Assembly (NCBI GenBank): GCA_964556655.1
Contig: CAZKWY010000004.1
Span: 1 to 48,567, forward strand
Origin: CAZKWY01 sp964556655
GTDB taxonomy: Bacteria > Patescibacteriota > Minisyncoccia > Portnoybacterales > UBA2143
Length of the DNA: 48,567 nt
Reading direction: 5' to 3'
Of the stretch, positions 14,877 to 23,207 are shown one piece after another (within the stretch, counting starts at the first letter, position 1; every line of letters begins with the position of its first letter). The position numbers and the translations under genes are program-made. Below the pieces are notes generated by a model, which saw nothing but the letters and a program-made list of their open reading frames with translations, was not told the origin of the DNA and searched no databases.

Positions 14877-15929
14877 TTACCGCGGAGGAGCCTCATAGTC
14901 AGTACTGACTAAAACGCCCTTTACCGCGTCAACGTCTTCTAAAACAATGCCCGTTCCACGAACTACGGCGGTAAGAGGATCTTCTACTGCCCTGACCGGC
15001 ATTTCTGTCTGTTCGCTTAAAAGAGTATCCAGCCCTCTCAATAATCCGCCGCCGCCCGCCAAATAGATGCCTCGCTTCATCATGTCCGCCACCAGTTCAG
15101 GCGGAGTTTCTTCAATAGTGTTCTTGACCGCGTTGACCAAACTTCCAATAGAGCGCGACAAAGCCTTACGGATATGTCCATCGGTCACCTCTACTTCTTT
15201 TGGCAAGCCACTTACCAAATCTCTTCCTCTCATCGTTGTCCTAAGCTCTTCTTCTAGAGGGTAGGCCGAACCAATTTCCAGTTTAATATCTTCGGCGGTC
15301 TTTTCTCCTAAAAGTAAGTTAAACTCGCTTCTCGCGTATTGAATGATGTCGTCGTTAAGCTTGTCGCCAGCGACACGCAAGCTTTGGCTAACAACAATGC
15401 CACCCAAAGAAATAACAGCTACTTCCATAGTTCCGCCGCCAATATCAACAATCATATTGCCGGTCGCTTCTTGAACAGGCAAGCGAATGCCAATCGCCGC
15501 CGCCATAGGCTCTTCAATGAGATAAACTTCGCGCGCGCCAGCGCTTTTAGTAGCATCTTCCACAGCCCTTTTTTCCACTTCGGTTACCCCGGAAGGAATA
15601 CCTACCACCACTCTCGGGCGAGGCAGGATAGAAAAGCTCTCCCGATGAACTTTATCTATGAAGTATTTGAGCATCTGCTCGGTAACTTCAAAATCTGAAA
15701 CAACGCCAGCTACCAAAGGGCGGGAAGCGACAATATGGGCGGGAGTCCGCCCTACCATTTTCTTGGCCTCCTGGCCAATAGAAAGAACCTGGCCTGTTTT
15801 TTGATTAATCGCCACCACAGAAGGCTCATTGATAATGATGCCCTTGCCCTTAACATAGACTAAAGTATTAGCTGTGCCCAGATCTATGCCAATGTCTTTA
15901 GAAAAAATCCCAAAAAATTTATTAAGCAC
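14877..15929 (-). CDS. mreB: Rod-shape actin homologue MreB (paralogue 1)
   Basis: This 350-residue bacterial actin has phosphate-1 DLGTANTLVYV (about 16-26), the connect motifs and phosphate-2 MIVDIGGGTMEVAVIS (about 158-173), and the adenosine motif IYLAGGGGLLRG (about 289-300). It polymerises at the inner membrane and guides peptidoglycan synthesis, and begins with the amphipathic helix MLNKFFGIF typical of membrane-bound MreB. The start codon is GTG. It lies 44 nt after proS with a short hairpin (15945-15964) between. A second mreB lies at 22121-23143. No mreC or mreD gene is seen. Confidence 0.95.
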   Translation of the reverse strand: MLNKFFGIFSKDIGIDLGTANTLVYVKGKGIIINEPSVVAINQKTGQVLSIGQEAKKMVGRTPAHIVASRPLVAGVVSDFEVTEQMLKYFIDKVHRESFSILPRPRVVVGIPSGVTEVEKRAVEDATKSAGAREVYLIEEPMAAAIGIRLPVQEATGNMIVDIGGGTMEVAVISLGGIVVSQSLRVAGDKLNDDIIQYARSEFNLLLGEKTAEDIKLEIGSAYPLEEELRTTMRGRDLVSGLPKEVEVTDGHIRKALSRSIGSLVNAVKNTIEETPPELVADMMKRGIYLAGGGGLLRGLDTLLSEQTEMPVRAVEDPLTAVVRGTGIVLEDVDAVKGVLVSTDYEAPPR

Positions 15930-15972
15930 GTTAGAAGATCATTACTGGCAGCCCCAATTGCCAGCAAAGAGA

Positions 15973-17223
15973 TTATCGCCCCTGAAAATATGACAGAACT
16001 TCTTCCCATTTAACCATTTTCACCTTATCGCTGCCCCTCTTTTTCACCTCAACTGCTTTCTCGGCCAAAGTCTTTTCGCTAATTACTAAGCGCGCGGGCA
16101 AGCCGATCAAATCAGCATCGGCAAATTTCTCTCCAGCCGAACGATCCTTTCTGTCATCGTAAAGTATTTCAATGTTTTCCTTCTGAAGCTTTTGATAAAG
16201 ACCGTCCGCTTTTTTAGCTACTTCATCATTACCGCTAGCCAAAGAGACTAAATGCGCCTGGAAAGGAGCGATTTCCCGCGGCCATTTTATTCCCTTGCTG
16301 TCATGAAAAACTTCAGCCACAGCACCCATAATACGACTAGGGCCGATTCCGTAACAGCCCATCTCCACAAGCTTTTTTTCTCCTTGGATGTCACTGTAAA
16401 AAAAGCCAAAATCATTAGAGAAACGCGTGCCCAGCTTAAAAATATTGGCTGTTTCAATAGCTTTTTTGCTATGGAGATCTTCGCTGCCGCACCGCGGACA
16501 GGTTTTTTGCTCTTCAATAATTTCTTGATTAACTGCTACTTGGCATTTCTCGCAAAGATGGATCGTGTCTTCTCCATTTTTGGCTAATGTTTGAAACTCA
16601 TGAGAATATTTAGAAAAAGCTCCTCCAGAAGCAAAGGTTAAATAAGTAATTTCTTTAAGGCCGCACCTGGCCATAATTTTAAAATAGGCTTCTTTAACTA
16701 CTTCGTAATAATCTTCCAAATCCTTTTTATCAATATGGAAAGAATAAAGATCCTTCATGGAAAATTCTCTTCCTCTGATTAGGCCCGCTTTGGCGCGCGG
16801 CTCATTCCTAAATTTAGTCTGGATTTGATACACATAAACTGGCAGCTCTTTATAGGAGAAAATATATTTTTTAGCCAGAGGAGTAATAATTTCTTCGTGG
16901 GTAGCGCCTAAAGCATATTCTTTCTTGTTCGCTCCTTCCAGCTTAAAAAGCGCGTCAAAATTATCCCAACGCTTAGTCGTCTGCCAGAGCTCTTTCGGCG
17001 TTAAAGCAGGCATAAGAATTTCCTGGCCGCCAACAGCATTCATTTCCTCCCGAACAATTTGGCAAATCTTATTATGAACCCTTAACCCCAAGGGAAGAAA
17101 AGTATAAACACCAGCACTAACCTTATCTATCATTCCAGCTCTTATAAGAGCTTGCGCGTTAAAGCTGGTTTCATCCCTAGGTGTTTCTTTGATCGTTTTG
17201 GTGAAAAGAAAAGATTGTCTCAT
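15973..17223 (-). CDS. proS: Prolyl-tRNA synthetase lacking the editing (INS) domain
   Basis: This 416-residue class II synthetase has the bacterial N-terminus (FLFTKTIKETP), motif 1 near 'GLRVHNKI', motif 2 FRNEPRAKAGLIRGREF (138-154), motif 3 GCYGIGPSRIMGAVAE, and a C-terminal anticodon-binding domain. Bacterial ProRS of about 570 residues carries an INS domain of about 180 residues that deacylates Ala-tRNA-Pro. Here its place (about 224-245) is taken by about 20 residues with two CxxC pairs (Cys224, 227, 242, 245), which could bind zinc. It therefore probably cannot edit in cis. It lies 9 nt downstream of rseP in the same unit. Confidence 0.95.
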   Translation of the reverse strand: MRQSFLFTKTIKETPRDETSFNAQALIRAGMIDKVSAGVYTFLPLGLRVHNKICQIVREEMNAVGGQEILMPALTPKELWQTTKRWDNFDALFKLEGANKKEYALGATHEEIITPLAKKYIFSYKELPVYVYQIQTKFRNEPRAKAGLIRGREFSMKDLYSFHIDKKDLEDYYEVVKEAYFKIMARCGLKEITYLTFASGGAFSKYSHEFQTLAKNGEDTIHLCEKCQVAVNQEIIEEQKTCPRCGSEDLHSKKAIETANIFKLGTRFSNDFGFFYSDIQGEKKLVEMGCYGIGPSRIMGAVAEVFHDSKGIKWPREIAPFQAHLVSLASGNDEVAKKADGLYQKLQKENIEILYDDRKDRSAGEKFADADLIGLPARLVISEKTLAEKAVEVKKRGSDKVKMVKWEEVLSYFQGR

Positions 17224-17232
17224 ATTTTAACT

Positions 17233-18339
17233 TTAAAGAATTCTGGCAATATCCTGCCAGGTAATCGCCAGCATTAAAAGAATAAGAAAAACAAAGCCAG
17301 CCGCATGGGCTATTCTTTCCGCCTTGCGGCTAAGAGGAGATCCTTTGATTTTTTCAATGGCTAGAAATAAAAGCCGTCCACCGTCTAAAGCCGGCAAGGG
17401 AAGAATGTTAAGAATAGCTAGATTGATGCTTAATACCACTGTTAACTGAAGAACATAAATATAGCCTAGCTCAGTCGCTTGAGCGGCCAAGTTGAAAATG
17501 CCTACGGGACCAGCTATTTGATCGGGGGTTTCCCCCGAAGAGATCAAATTCCAAAAAATTTGGCCTATTCCTAAAACGATAGCTGTTAAAAGGTAAAAAG
17601 AGCTGGCTATTCCCCGATAAATAGCCTCGTACCAAGGGTAAGAGACAAGGGCTGTCCTAGCCATAGCGATGCCTAGCGGCCCTTCGTTTTCTGGGTGTTT
17701 ATCGCGCGGAACAATTTCCCTTTCTATCATGTTTTCGCCCCTCTGAATAGCTAGAAGAATTGTTTCCCCTTGGCGCTGATCAATAAATTCCTGCACTTCG
17801 TTAATATTGGAAAAAGAAAAAGAAACACCTCCCGCTTCAGCGCCTTTAACAGTATCTCCTATTTTGATCCCTGCTTTCTGCGCCGGAGAATCCATAGCTA
17901 CTTCCACAACTTGTATTTGGGAGTTTCTAAAGTTAGCGCTTTCCCCTTCTTCAACTGCCTGCGGCAGGCCAACGCCATAGCCAACTATCAAAAGAAACAT
18001 CGCTAGAAAAAAGTTCATAGCTACTCCCGCGGAGAGAACTTTTGCTCGTGTAGAAATAGGCTGATTAAAAAAGGCTCTTTTTTGATCAGCCTGATTGCTG
18101 TCTTTTTCCTCTTTATTAAGTTCATCTTCACCATAAATTTTAACAAAACCACCTATAGGCAGAAGATTAAGAGAATAAAGGGTTTCTCCCTTCTTAAAAC
18201 CAAAAATCCTGGGAGGAAAGCCCATGCCGAATTCTTCTACTTTAATGCCTGCTCTTTTGGCCGCGATAAAATGGCCCAGCTCATGGACGAAAATTAACAG
18301 ACCCAAAACTAAAATGAAAATGATGGCGACAGAAAACAT
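17233..18339 (-). CDS. rseP: Site-2 membrane zinc metalloprotease RseP
   Basis: The 368-residue M50 protease has HELGH (residues 19-23) in the first membrane helix. A PDZ domain lies around 128-215, followed by further membrane helices and the second metal motif LPLPALDGGRLLF near residue 325. It cuts membrane proteins within the bilayer, releasing regulators or clearing signal peptides. The single PDZ domain and length match compact bacterial RseP/YluC proteins. It is 12 nt downstream of frr in a run frr-rseP-proS. Confidence 0.95.
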   Translation of the reverse strand: MFSVAIIFILVLGLLIFVHELGHFIAAKRAGIKVEEFGMGFPPRIFGFKKGETLYSLNLLPIGGFVKIYGEDELNKEEKDSNQADQKRAFFNQPISTRAKVLSAGVAMNFFLAMFLLIVGYGVGLPQAVEEGESANFRNSQIQVVEVAMDSPAQKAGIKIGDTVKGAEAGGVSFSFSNINEVQEFIDQRQGETILLAIQRGENMIEREIVPRDKHPENEGPLGIAMARTALVSYPWYEAIYRGIASSFYLLTAIVLGIGQIFWNLISSGETPDQIAGPVGIFNLAAQATELGYIYVLQLTVVLSINLAILNILPLPALDGGRLLFLAIEKIKGSPLSRKAERIAHAAGFVFLILLMLAITWQDIARIL

Positions 18340-18351
18340 ATTATTATTCCA

Positions 18352-18909
18352 TTAAACTTTTAATATTTCCGCCTCTTTTTTCTGGCTGACTTCCTCTATC
18401 TTTTTATTATATTCGTCAACCAGCTTTTGCAAGGCTTCTTTCGCTTTAAACTTGTCGTCTTCTCCGATTTGTTTTTCTTTTTCTAAATCCTGAATTTCTT
18501 TCCATGCTTCTTCTCTGTGGCGCCTAACGCTAATACGGCATTCTTCCGCCTTCTCTTGGGCGATCCTTAAAAACTCTCTTCGTCTTTCTTCGCTCAAAGG
18601 AGGAATATTAATCCTGATAACATCGTCATCTAAGACTGGACTAACCCCCAAGCGAGAATTTCTTATCGCTGACTCAATTTCTTTGATAATAGACTTATCC
18701 CAAGGGCGAACGAGAATAACTCGCGGCTCCGGCGCCTGAATAGAGGCCAATTGTTTTAAGGGCATAATCTGGCCATAACATTTTATATCTAGATTTTCTA
18801 AAAGAGTTGGCGTAGCTCTTCCTGCTTGAAGACTAGCAAGCTCGTTTTTTAAATAATCGATTGTTTTTTCCAGATGAGGTTTGATTTTATCAATAGCCTG
18901 TTGATACAT
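18352..18909 (-). CDS. frr: Ribosome recycling factor
   Basis: This 185-residue all-helical-plus-beta RRF has the family signature DVIRINIPPLSEERRREF and RVILVRPWDKS, ending with a long helix (LQKLVDEYNKKIEEVS). It splits the post-termination ribosome with EF-G. Length is normal. It starts with ATG 6 nt after the holB stop codon, so it is co-transcribed with holB, rseP and proS. Confidence 0.97.
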   Translation of the reverse strand: MYQQAIDKIKPHLEKTIDYLKNELASLQAGRATPTLLENLDIKCYGQIMPLKQLASIQAPEPRVILVRPWDKSIIKEIESAIRNSRLGVSPVLDDDVIRINIPPLSEERRREFLRIAQEKAEECRISVRRHREEAWKEIQDLEKEKQIGEDDKFKAKEALQKLVDEYNKKIEEVSQKKEAEILKV

Positions 18910-18915
18910 GATTAA

Positions 18916-19839
18916 CTAAAAATCTAACATTAAAACTTCCAGTGCCAGCCGATGATTAATGCTAGCATCAGCAAGCAAGCTGTCTGTTTCGTTAATTTTT
19001 TTAATAATTTCTTTTATTTTTCCTAAAGAATAACGTCCTTTAAAATTATCTAATTGCTGCAACTCCGCCGAACCGCGAGAGCCCGCCTCTAAAAACATTA
19101 GCTCTCTAAACCACATCCGCCAATCGCTTAAAAGTCTCCGCGTCAAAGAAACTTTTTTTGAGGCCTGCTCAGCCCAAAAATACCTTTTGTTTAAATCACT
19201 TTCTAAAAGCTCGATCAATTGGTTAACGTTGGCATAATAATCTTTTAAGCCATCCGGTTGACTCAAATAATTAATCGCCAAGCCGGGACGTCCGCTGGCT
19301 AACTTAATAATTTCTTCAAAATCTTTCTTTGGACCATACTCCTGCTGTAATAATTTTCTCATTTCTTCTTCAGCAACAGGCAAAAAATTAATCAGTTGAC
19401 ACCGGGAAATAACAGTAGGAAGGACTTTTCTTATTTTGGAAGTAATCAAGATAAGCACGGAACGCGCCGGTGGTTCTTCCAAGGTCTTTAAAAGACAATT
19501 GCCCGCCTCTGAAGTCAGCCTATCCGCTTCTTCAATGAGGGCGACCTTAAAAGGCGCTTGATAAGGAGAAAGAGAAAGATGGCGCTGAAGCTGCCTAATT
19601 TTAGCAATGCCTATTTCGGTTTCTTTGTTGCTATTTCCATTGTCCTCTTGCTCAACAATCAATACATCTGGATGAAGATTTTTTTGAAGATCCTGGCCAG
19701 TAATATCTTTGATAATTTTTTCGGCTAAAGTTTTCTTGCCTAAATGCGATGAACCCCAAAAAAGATAAGCGTGCGCCAATCGCTTTCTCTCAATATTTCT
19801 ATTGAAAAAACCTAAAATGCGCTTATGTCCGATAATCAT
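18916..19839 (-). CDS. holB: DNA polymerase III delta-prime subunit
   Basis: This 307-residue AAA+ clamp-loader protein has a Walker-A-like GSSHLGKKTLA (about 29-39), a Walker-B-like VALIEEADRLT, and LLKTLEEPPARSVLILIT with the SRC motif (ISRCQLINF). It helps load the sliding clamp. The zinc module usual between Walker A and B is missing: there is no CxxC set. The delta-prime call rests on HolB-type lengths and motifs rather than the DnaX layout. It heads a run with frr, rseP and proS. Confidence 0.88.
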   Translation of the reverse strand: MIIGHKRILGFFNRNIERKRLAHAYLFWGSSHLGKKTLAEKIIKDITGQDLQKNLHPDVLIVEQEDNGNSNKETEIGIAKIRQLQRHLSLSPYQAPFKVALIEEADRLTSEAGNCLLKTLEEPPARSVLILITSKIRKVLPTVISRCQLINFLPVAEEEMRKLLQQEYGPKKDFEEIIKLASGRPGLAINYLSQPDGLKDYYANVNQLIELLESDLNKRYFWAEQASKKVSLTRRLLSDWRMWFRELMFLEAGSRGSAELQQLDNFKGRYSLGKIKEIIKKINETDSLLADASINHRLALEVLMLDF

Positions 19840-19922
19840 ATCTAGCGCGGAATAATCACTTTTAAAAATAAATATTCCACAGCCTAATCATAACACAATC
19901 TATTGAAACCATCAATCGCTGT

Positions 19923-21026
19923 TCAATATCTACGGCCTAAGATTTTTTCTCTTTCTAATGCCTTGATAACAAATTCTTTAATAGATCTTTCAAACTTTTC
20001 AGCAGAAAATTTTTCCGCTCTTTTCCTGATAGTTAAAGGATCATATTTTTGGTAGCCCCAAAGAAGACGTCTTACTCCATCAGCTAAAGATTCGGGTGCC
20101 GGATCGTCAAAAAATTCTCCGGTAATTCCTTCTACTACTGTCTCTGAAGCTCCTCCTCGGCGGAAAGCCAATACTGGCTTACCAAAGCCCATTGCCTCCA
20201 CCGGCGCAATGCCGAAATCATCTTCGCCCGGGAAAATAAAAGCCAGACAATTTTGATAATAACGCCTAACCACTTCGTCTGGTTGCCAGCCCAGAAACCT
20301 TACCTTGGGCCCAGCCATTTTTTCCAATTTTTTTCTGTTCCTGCCTTGCCCGATAATAACGAGGGGCAGATCAAGCTTGTTAAAAGCATCAATAGCCAGA
20401 TCAATTCTTTTGTACGGCGTTAGCTGAGAAACAATCAAAAAATAATCGCCGGACGAAAAAAATTTTTCCGGACGAGAAGAAAGGGCTACGGGAGGATAGA
20501 TAACTTCGGCTTTCTTTCGATAAAACTTTTCAATCCTTTGAGCGGTGGTATAAGAATTAGCAACAAAATAATCTACCCGATGAGCCGCTGCCCGATCCCA
20601 TATCCTTAAGTAGTGAAAAATAATTTTCCTCAAGCAAGCCGGCCGCCCATCATACTTTAAAGAATAATCCCATAAAAAACGCGCCGGATTGTGGCAATAG
20701 CAAACATGGACTGTTTTCGGCCTTAGAATCAAACCTTTAATAAAAGCATTGGAAGAGGAAATGACTAAATCATACTCCCTCAAATCTAAAGACTCTACCG
20801 CCGAAGGAATAAGAGGCAGTAAATAGCGGTATTTTTTTAAAGAAAAGGGCGTTTTCTGCAAAAAGGAAGTGTGGACCTTTTGGCGAGAGAAATAAGAGCC
20901 CATCCTCTTTGGGTCGTAAAGCAGAGTATAAACATCCGCTTGGTGAAAAATTTTCAGCAAAGATAAAAAAACCCTCTCTGCCCCCCCGAATCTAATCAGA
21001 TAGTCATGAACCAAAGCTATTTTCAT
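19923..21026 (-). CDS. Glycosyltransferase family 4 protein
   Basis: The protein has 367 residues from the ATG at 21026; the longer frame starts at TTG. An N-terminal GT-B domain (MKIALVHDYLIRFGGAERV) has the acceptor-side GGAE motif. The C-terminal domain carries the EX7E donor-binding motif in FPGEDDFGIAPVEAMGFGKP. It transfers a sugar from an activated donor to a lipid- or glycan-bound acceptor at the cytoplasmic membrane face. The sugar is unknown; the C-terminal half resembles WbaZ/mannosyltransferase-like enzymes. It follows another GT4 gene (21054-22082) by 27 nt, and both follow mreB2. Confidence 0.9.
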   Translation of the reverse strand: MKIALVHDYLIRFGGAERVFLSLLKIFHQADVYTLLYDPKRMGSYFSRQKVHTSFLQKTPFSLKKYRYLLPLIPSAVESLDLREYDLVISSSNAFIKGLILRPKTVHVCYCHNPARFLWDYSLKYDGRPACLRKIIFHYLRIWDRAAAHRVDYFVANSYTTAQRIEKFYRKKAEVIYPPVALSSRPEKFFSSGDYFLIVSQLTPYKRIDLAIDAFNKLDLPLVIIGQGRNRKKLEKMAGPKVRFLGWQPDEVVRRYYQNCLAFIFPGEDDFGIAPVEAMGFGKPVLAFRRGGASETVVEGITGEFFDDPAPESLADGVRRLLWGYQKYDPLTIRKRAEKFSAEKFERSIKEFVIKALEREKILGRRY

Positions 21027-21053
21027 ATCCAATCGCTCTAGCAAAAAGATTTT

Positions 21054-22082
21054 CTAGTTCCTTTCTGCTAACGTTTTAAGGGTTTGACGAGCGCATTTCC
21101 GCCAAGAAAATCTCTTAATATTTTTATATCCTTTTTGAATAAGGTCATCTTTTGCTTGAGAAGAGTTAATAACTTTATACATTAATTCTGACATTTGCTC
21201 AATATTAGAAGGATCGGCCAACAAAGCTCCTTTGCCGGTTACTTCGGGCAAAGCAGAAGCGCTAGAAGAAACAATAGGGCATCCTGCCTGTTGGGCTTCC
21301 AGAAGAGGCAAGCCAAACCCCTCATAAAAGGAAGGCATAACAAACAAATCAGCTTTTTTTAGCAAGCCCCATTTTACTTTCCGCGAGACATAACCCATTT
21401 CTTTAATCTCGGGCTTCGCTTGCTGAATTTCTTTTTTTATTTGGCCGTAGCCATATCCTGGCGGCCCTGCTAAAACTAACTTATGGGGAATTTGATATTT
21501 CTTTTTTATGGCCTGATAGGCTCTTATCAAGCCAAGAATATTTTTTCTAGTCTCTAACCGACCAATAAAAAGAATGAAGGGACTGGAAAAATTAACCTTT
21601 TCAAAAGCAGGAGGGCGACTGATGCCATGATAAATTACTTTAATTTTTTCTGGATCTCCGCCATAAAGCTTAACAAGATCATTTTTGGTATTTTCAGAAA
21701 CGGCAATAATTTCGCGGGCATGCTTAAGAGCATAACGGCTGCTCCAACGAAGATAATTTCTATGCCTCCAAGGATAGGTCTCTGGATAATACTCAAACTC
21801 TAATCCATGAATGGTCGCTACTGAATTTCTTGGATGAATCAAGGGCAAAACATGGACAGGGATAAACAAAGCATCCGGTTTTTTGAAAGCCATTTCCAAA
21901 GAAAGCCTTGCTTGAGTCCACATAGGCAAAGGCCATTTTAAGTTTTGAGGGGTGTACAAGGAAAAACGATGCTCTCGGCTCTCTTTGAGCATTGTCATAT
22001 TCTTAACCAGCTGATAAACATATTCTTCCACCCCCGTACGCGGACTGTTAAAGGCCGCCGTCATATTAATGCCAATTAACAT
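21054..22082 (-). CDS. Glycosyltransferase family 4 protein
   Basis: The protein has 342 residues from the ATG at 22082; an upstream GTG at 22118 is less likely. The GT-B fold begins with MLIGINMTAAFNSPRTGVEEY and has the donor motif FVMPSFYEGFGLPLLEAQQAG near residue 270. It resembles mannosyl- and rhamnosyltransferases of polysaccharide assembly. Its stop is 9 nt from the start of the next GT gene's longest frame, so the two GTs probably build one glycan. Their placement beside mreB2 and murA suggests an envelope polysaccharide; that is inference. Confidence 0.9.
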   Translation of the reverse strand: MLIGINMTAAFNSPRTGVEEYVYQLVKNMTMLKESREHRFSLYTPQNLKWPLPMWTQARLSLEMAFKKPDALFIPVHVLPLIHPRNSVATIHGLEFEYYPETYPWRHRNYLRWSSRYALKHAREIIAVSENTKNDLVKLYGGDPEKIKVIYHGISRPPAFEKVNFSSPFILFIGRLETRKNILGLIRAYQAIKKKYQIPHKLVLAGPPGYGYGQIKKEIQQAKPEIKEMGYVSRKVKWGLLKKADLFVMPSFYEGFGLPLLEAQQAGCPIVSSSASALPEVTGKGALLADPSNIEQMSELMYKVINSSQAKDDLIQKGYKNIKRFSWRKCARQTLKTLAERN

Positions 22083-22120
22083 AATAAAACCCCAACTTTT
22101 TAGCCAGGCCTCAACCACCT

Positions 22121-23143
22121 TTATTTTTTACTCATAATACTTCTTTTGTAGAGATCCAAGTGTTCTAAAGCCATTCCCGCCCCTTTGGCAACGCATAGCA
22201 AGGGGTCTTTAGCTGCTCGGCAGCTTACCCCCGTAGCCTCCGTAATTAAATCATCGATATTAGAAATCAAAGCTCCGCCGCCGCTTAAAACCATCCCTTT
22301 GTCCATAATATCAGCCACTAATTCCGGCGGAGTATCTTGCAAAACCTTTTTAATAGCGTCAACAATTTCTCCTAATTGCTCACTAATCGCTCCAGTAATT
22401 TGGTTAGAGCTAATCTCAATAGATCTAGGCAGGCCGCCTACCAAATCACGCCCCTGGACAACCATTGTTTTTTCTTCTTCCTGCGGCAGAGCGTTTCCTA
22501 GGCTAATTTTAATTTTTTCCGCCGCCCGATCGCCAACAGCTAAATTATGCTTCTTCCTTATATATTCGCAGATAGCTTGATCTATTTTATCACCGCCCAC
22601 TCGGACAGAAGCCCAAGCTACCACCCCTCCCAGAGAAATAACAGCCATTTCTGAAGTCCCTCCGCCAATATCAATAATCATATGACCGGCTGGTTCATTA
22701 ATATAAAGACCCGCGCCAATAGCCGCCAGCACCGGCTCTTTAACGATATAAGCGTTCTTGGCGCCGGCTTTCATCGTAGCTTCAATCACCGCCCTCCTTT
22801 CAGTAGAAGTTATTCCCGCCGGCACAGAAACCATCACCTCAGGCCTAAGAAAGCGCCACCTTCCCATGACTTTGCCTATAAAATAGCGCAGCATAGCCTC
22901 AGTTATCCGATAATCAGCAATAACCCCTTCCTTCATCGGGCGAGTAACGTTAATCATTTCCGGCGCCCGTCCTAACATTTCTTTTGCTTGATTCCCTACA
23001 GCTAAAATATGATTTTCTTCAATGGAAAAAGCGACCACTGTCGGTTCGTTAATCACCACTCCTTTCTTAGGTAAATAAACCAAGGTATTGGCCGTTCCTA
23101 AATCTACGCCTATTTTTTTAGCAAACACCTGAGCCAGCCGCAA
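22121..23143 (-). CDS. mreB: MreB (paralogue 2)
   Basis: This second actin homologue of about 340 residues has VDLGTANTLVYLP, MIIDIGGGTSEMAVISLGG and MVLSGGGALIS. It is clearly divergent from paralogue 1 but retains every nucleotide-binding motif, so it should be an active ATPase. Its N-terminus lacks the LNKFFGIF amphipathic helix of paralogue 1. The frame opens with TTG at 23143; a GTG at 23128 is an alternative. It sits between murA and two glycosyltransferases, a more envelope-like setting than that of paralogue 1. Confidence 0.93.
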   Translation of the reverse strand: MRLAQVFAKKIGVDLGTANTLVYLPKKGVVINEPTVVAFSIEENHILAVGNQAKEMLGRAPEMINVTRPMKEGVIADYRITEAMLRYFIGKVMGRWRFLRPEVMVSVPAGITSTERRAVIEATMKAGAKNAYIVKEPVLAAIGAGLYINEPAGHMIIDIGGGTSEMAVISLGGVVAWASVRVGGDKIDQAICEYIRKKHNLAVGDRAAEKIKISLGNALPQEEEKTMVVQGRDLVGGLPRSIEISSNQITGAISEQLGEIVDAIKKVLQDTPPELVADIMDKGMVLSGGGALISNIDDLITEATGVSCRAAKDPLLCVAKGAGMALEHLDLYKRSIMSKK

Positions 23144-23207
23144 AGAGAAAAATAAGCGAATAATCTTATGCGCGCCATTTTCACATCTTGCGGAAATTAA
23201 ATAAAAA

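Noticed and set aside
15945..15964. Hairpin between proS and mreB as terminator
   Set aside because: The CTGGCA/TGCCAG stem has no U-tract on either strand, so termination is not supported.
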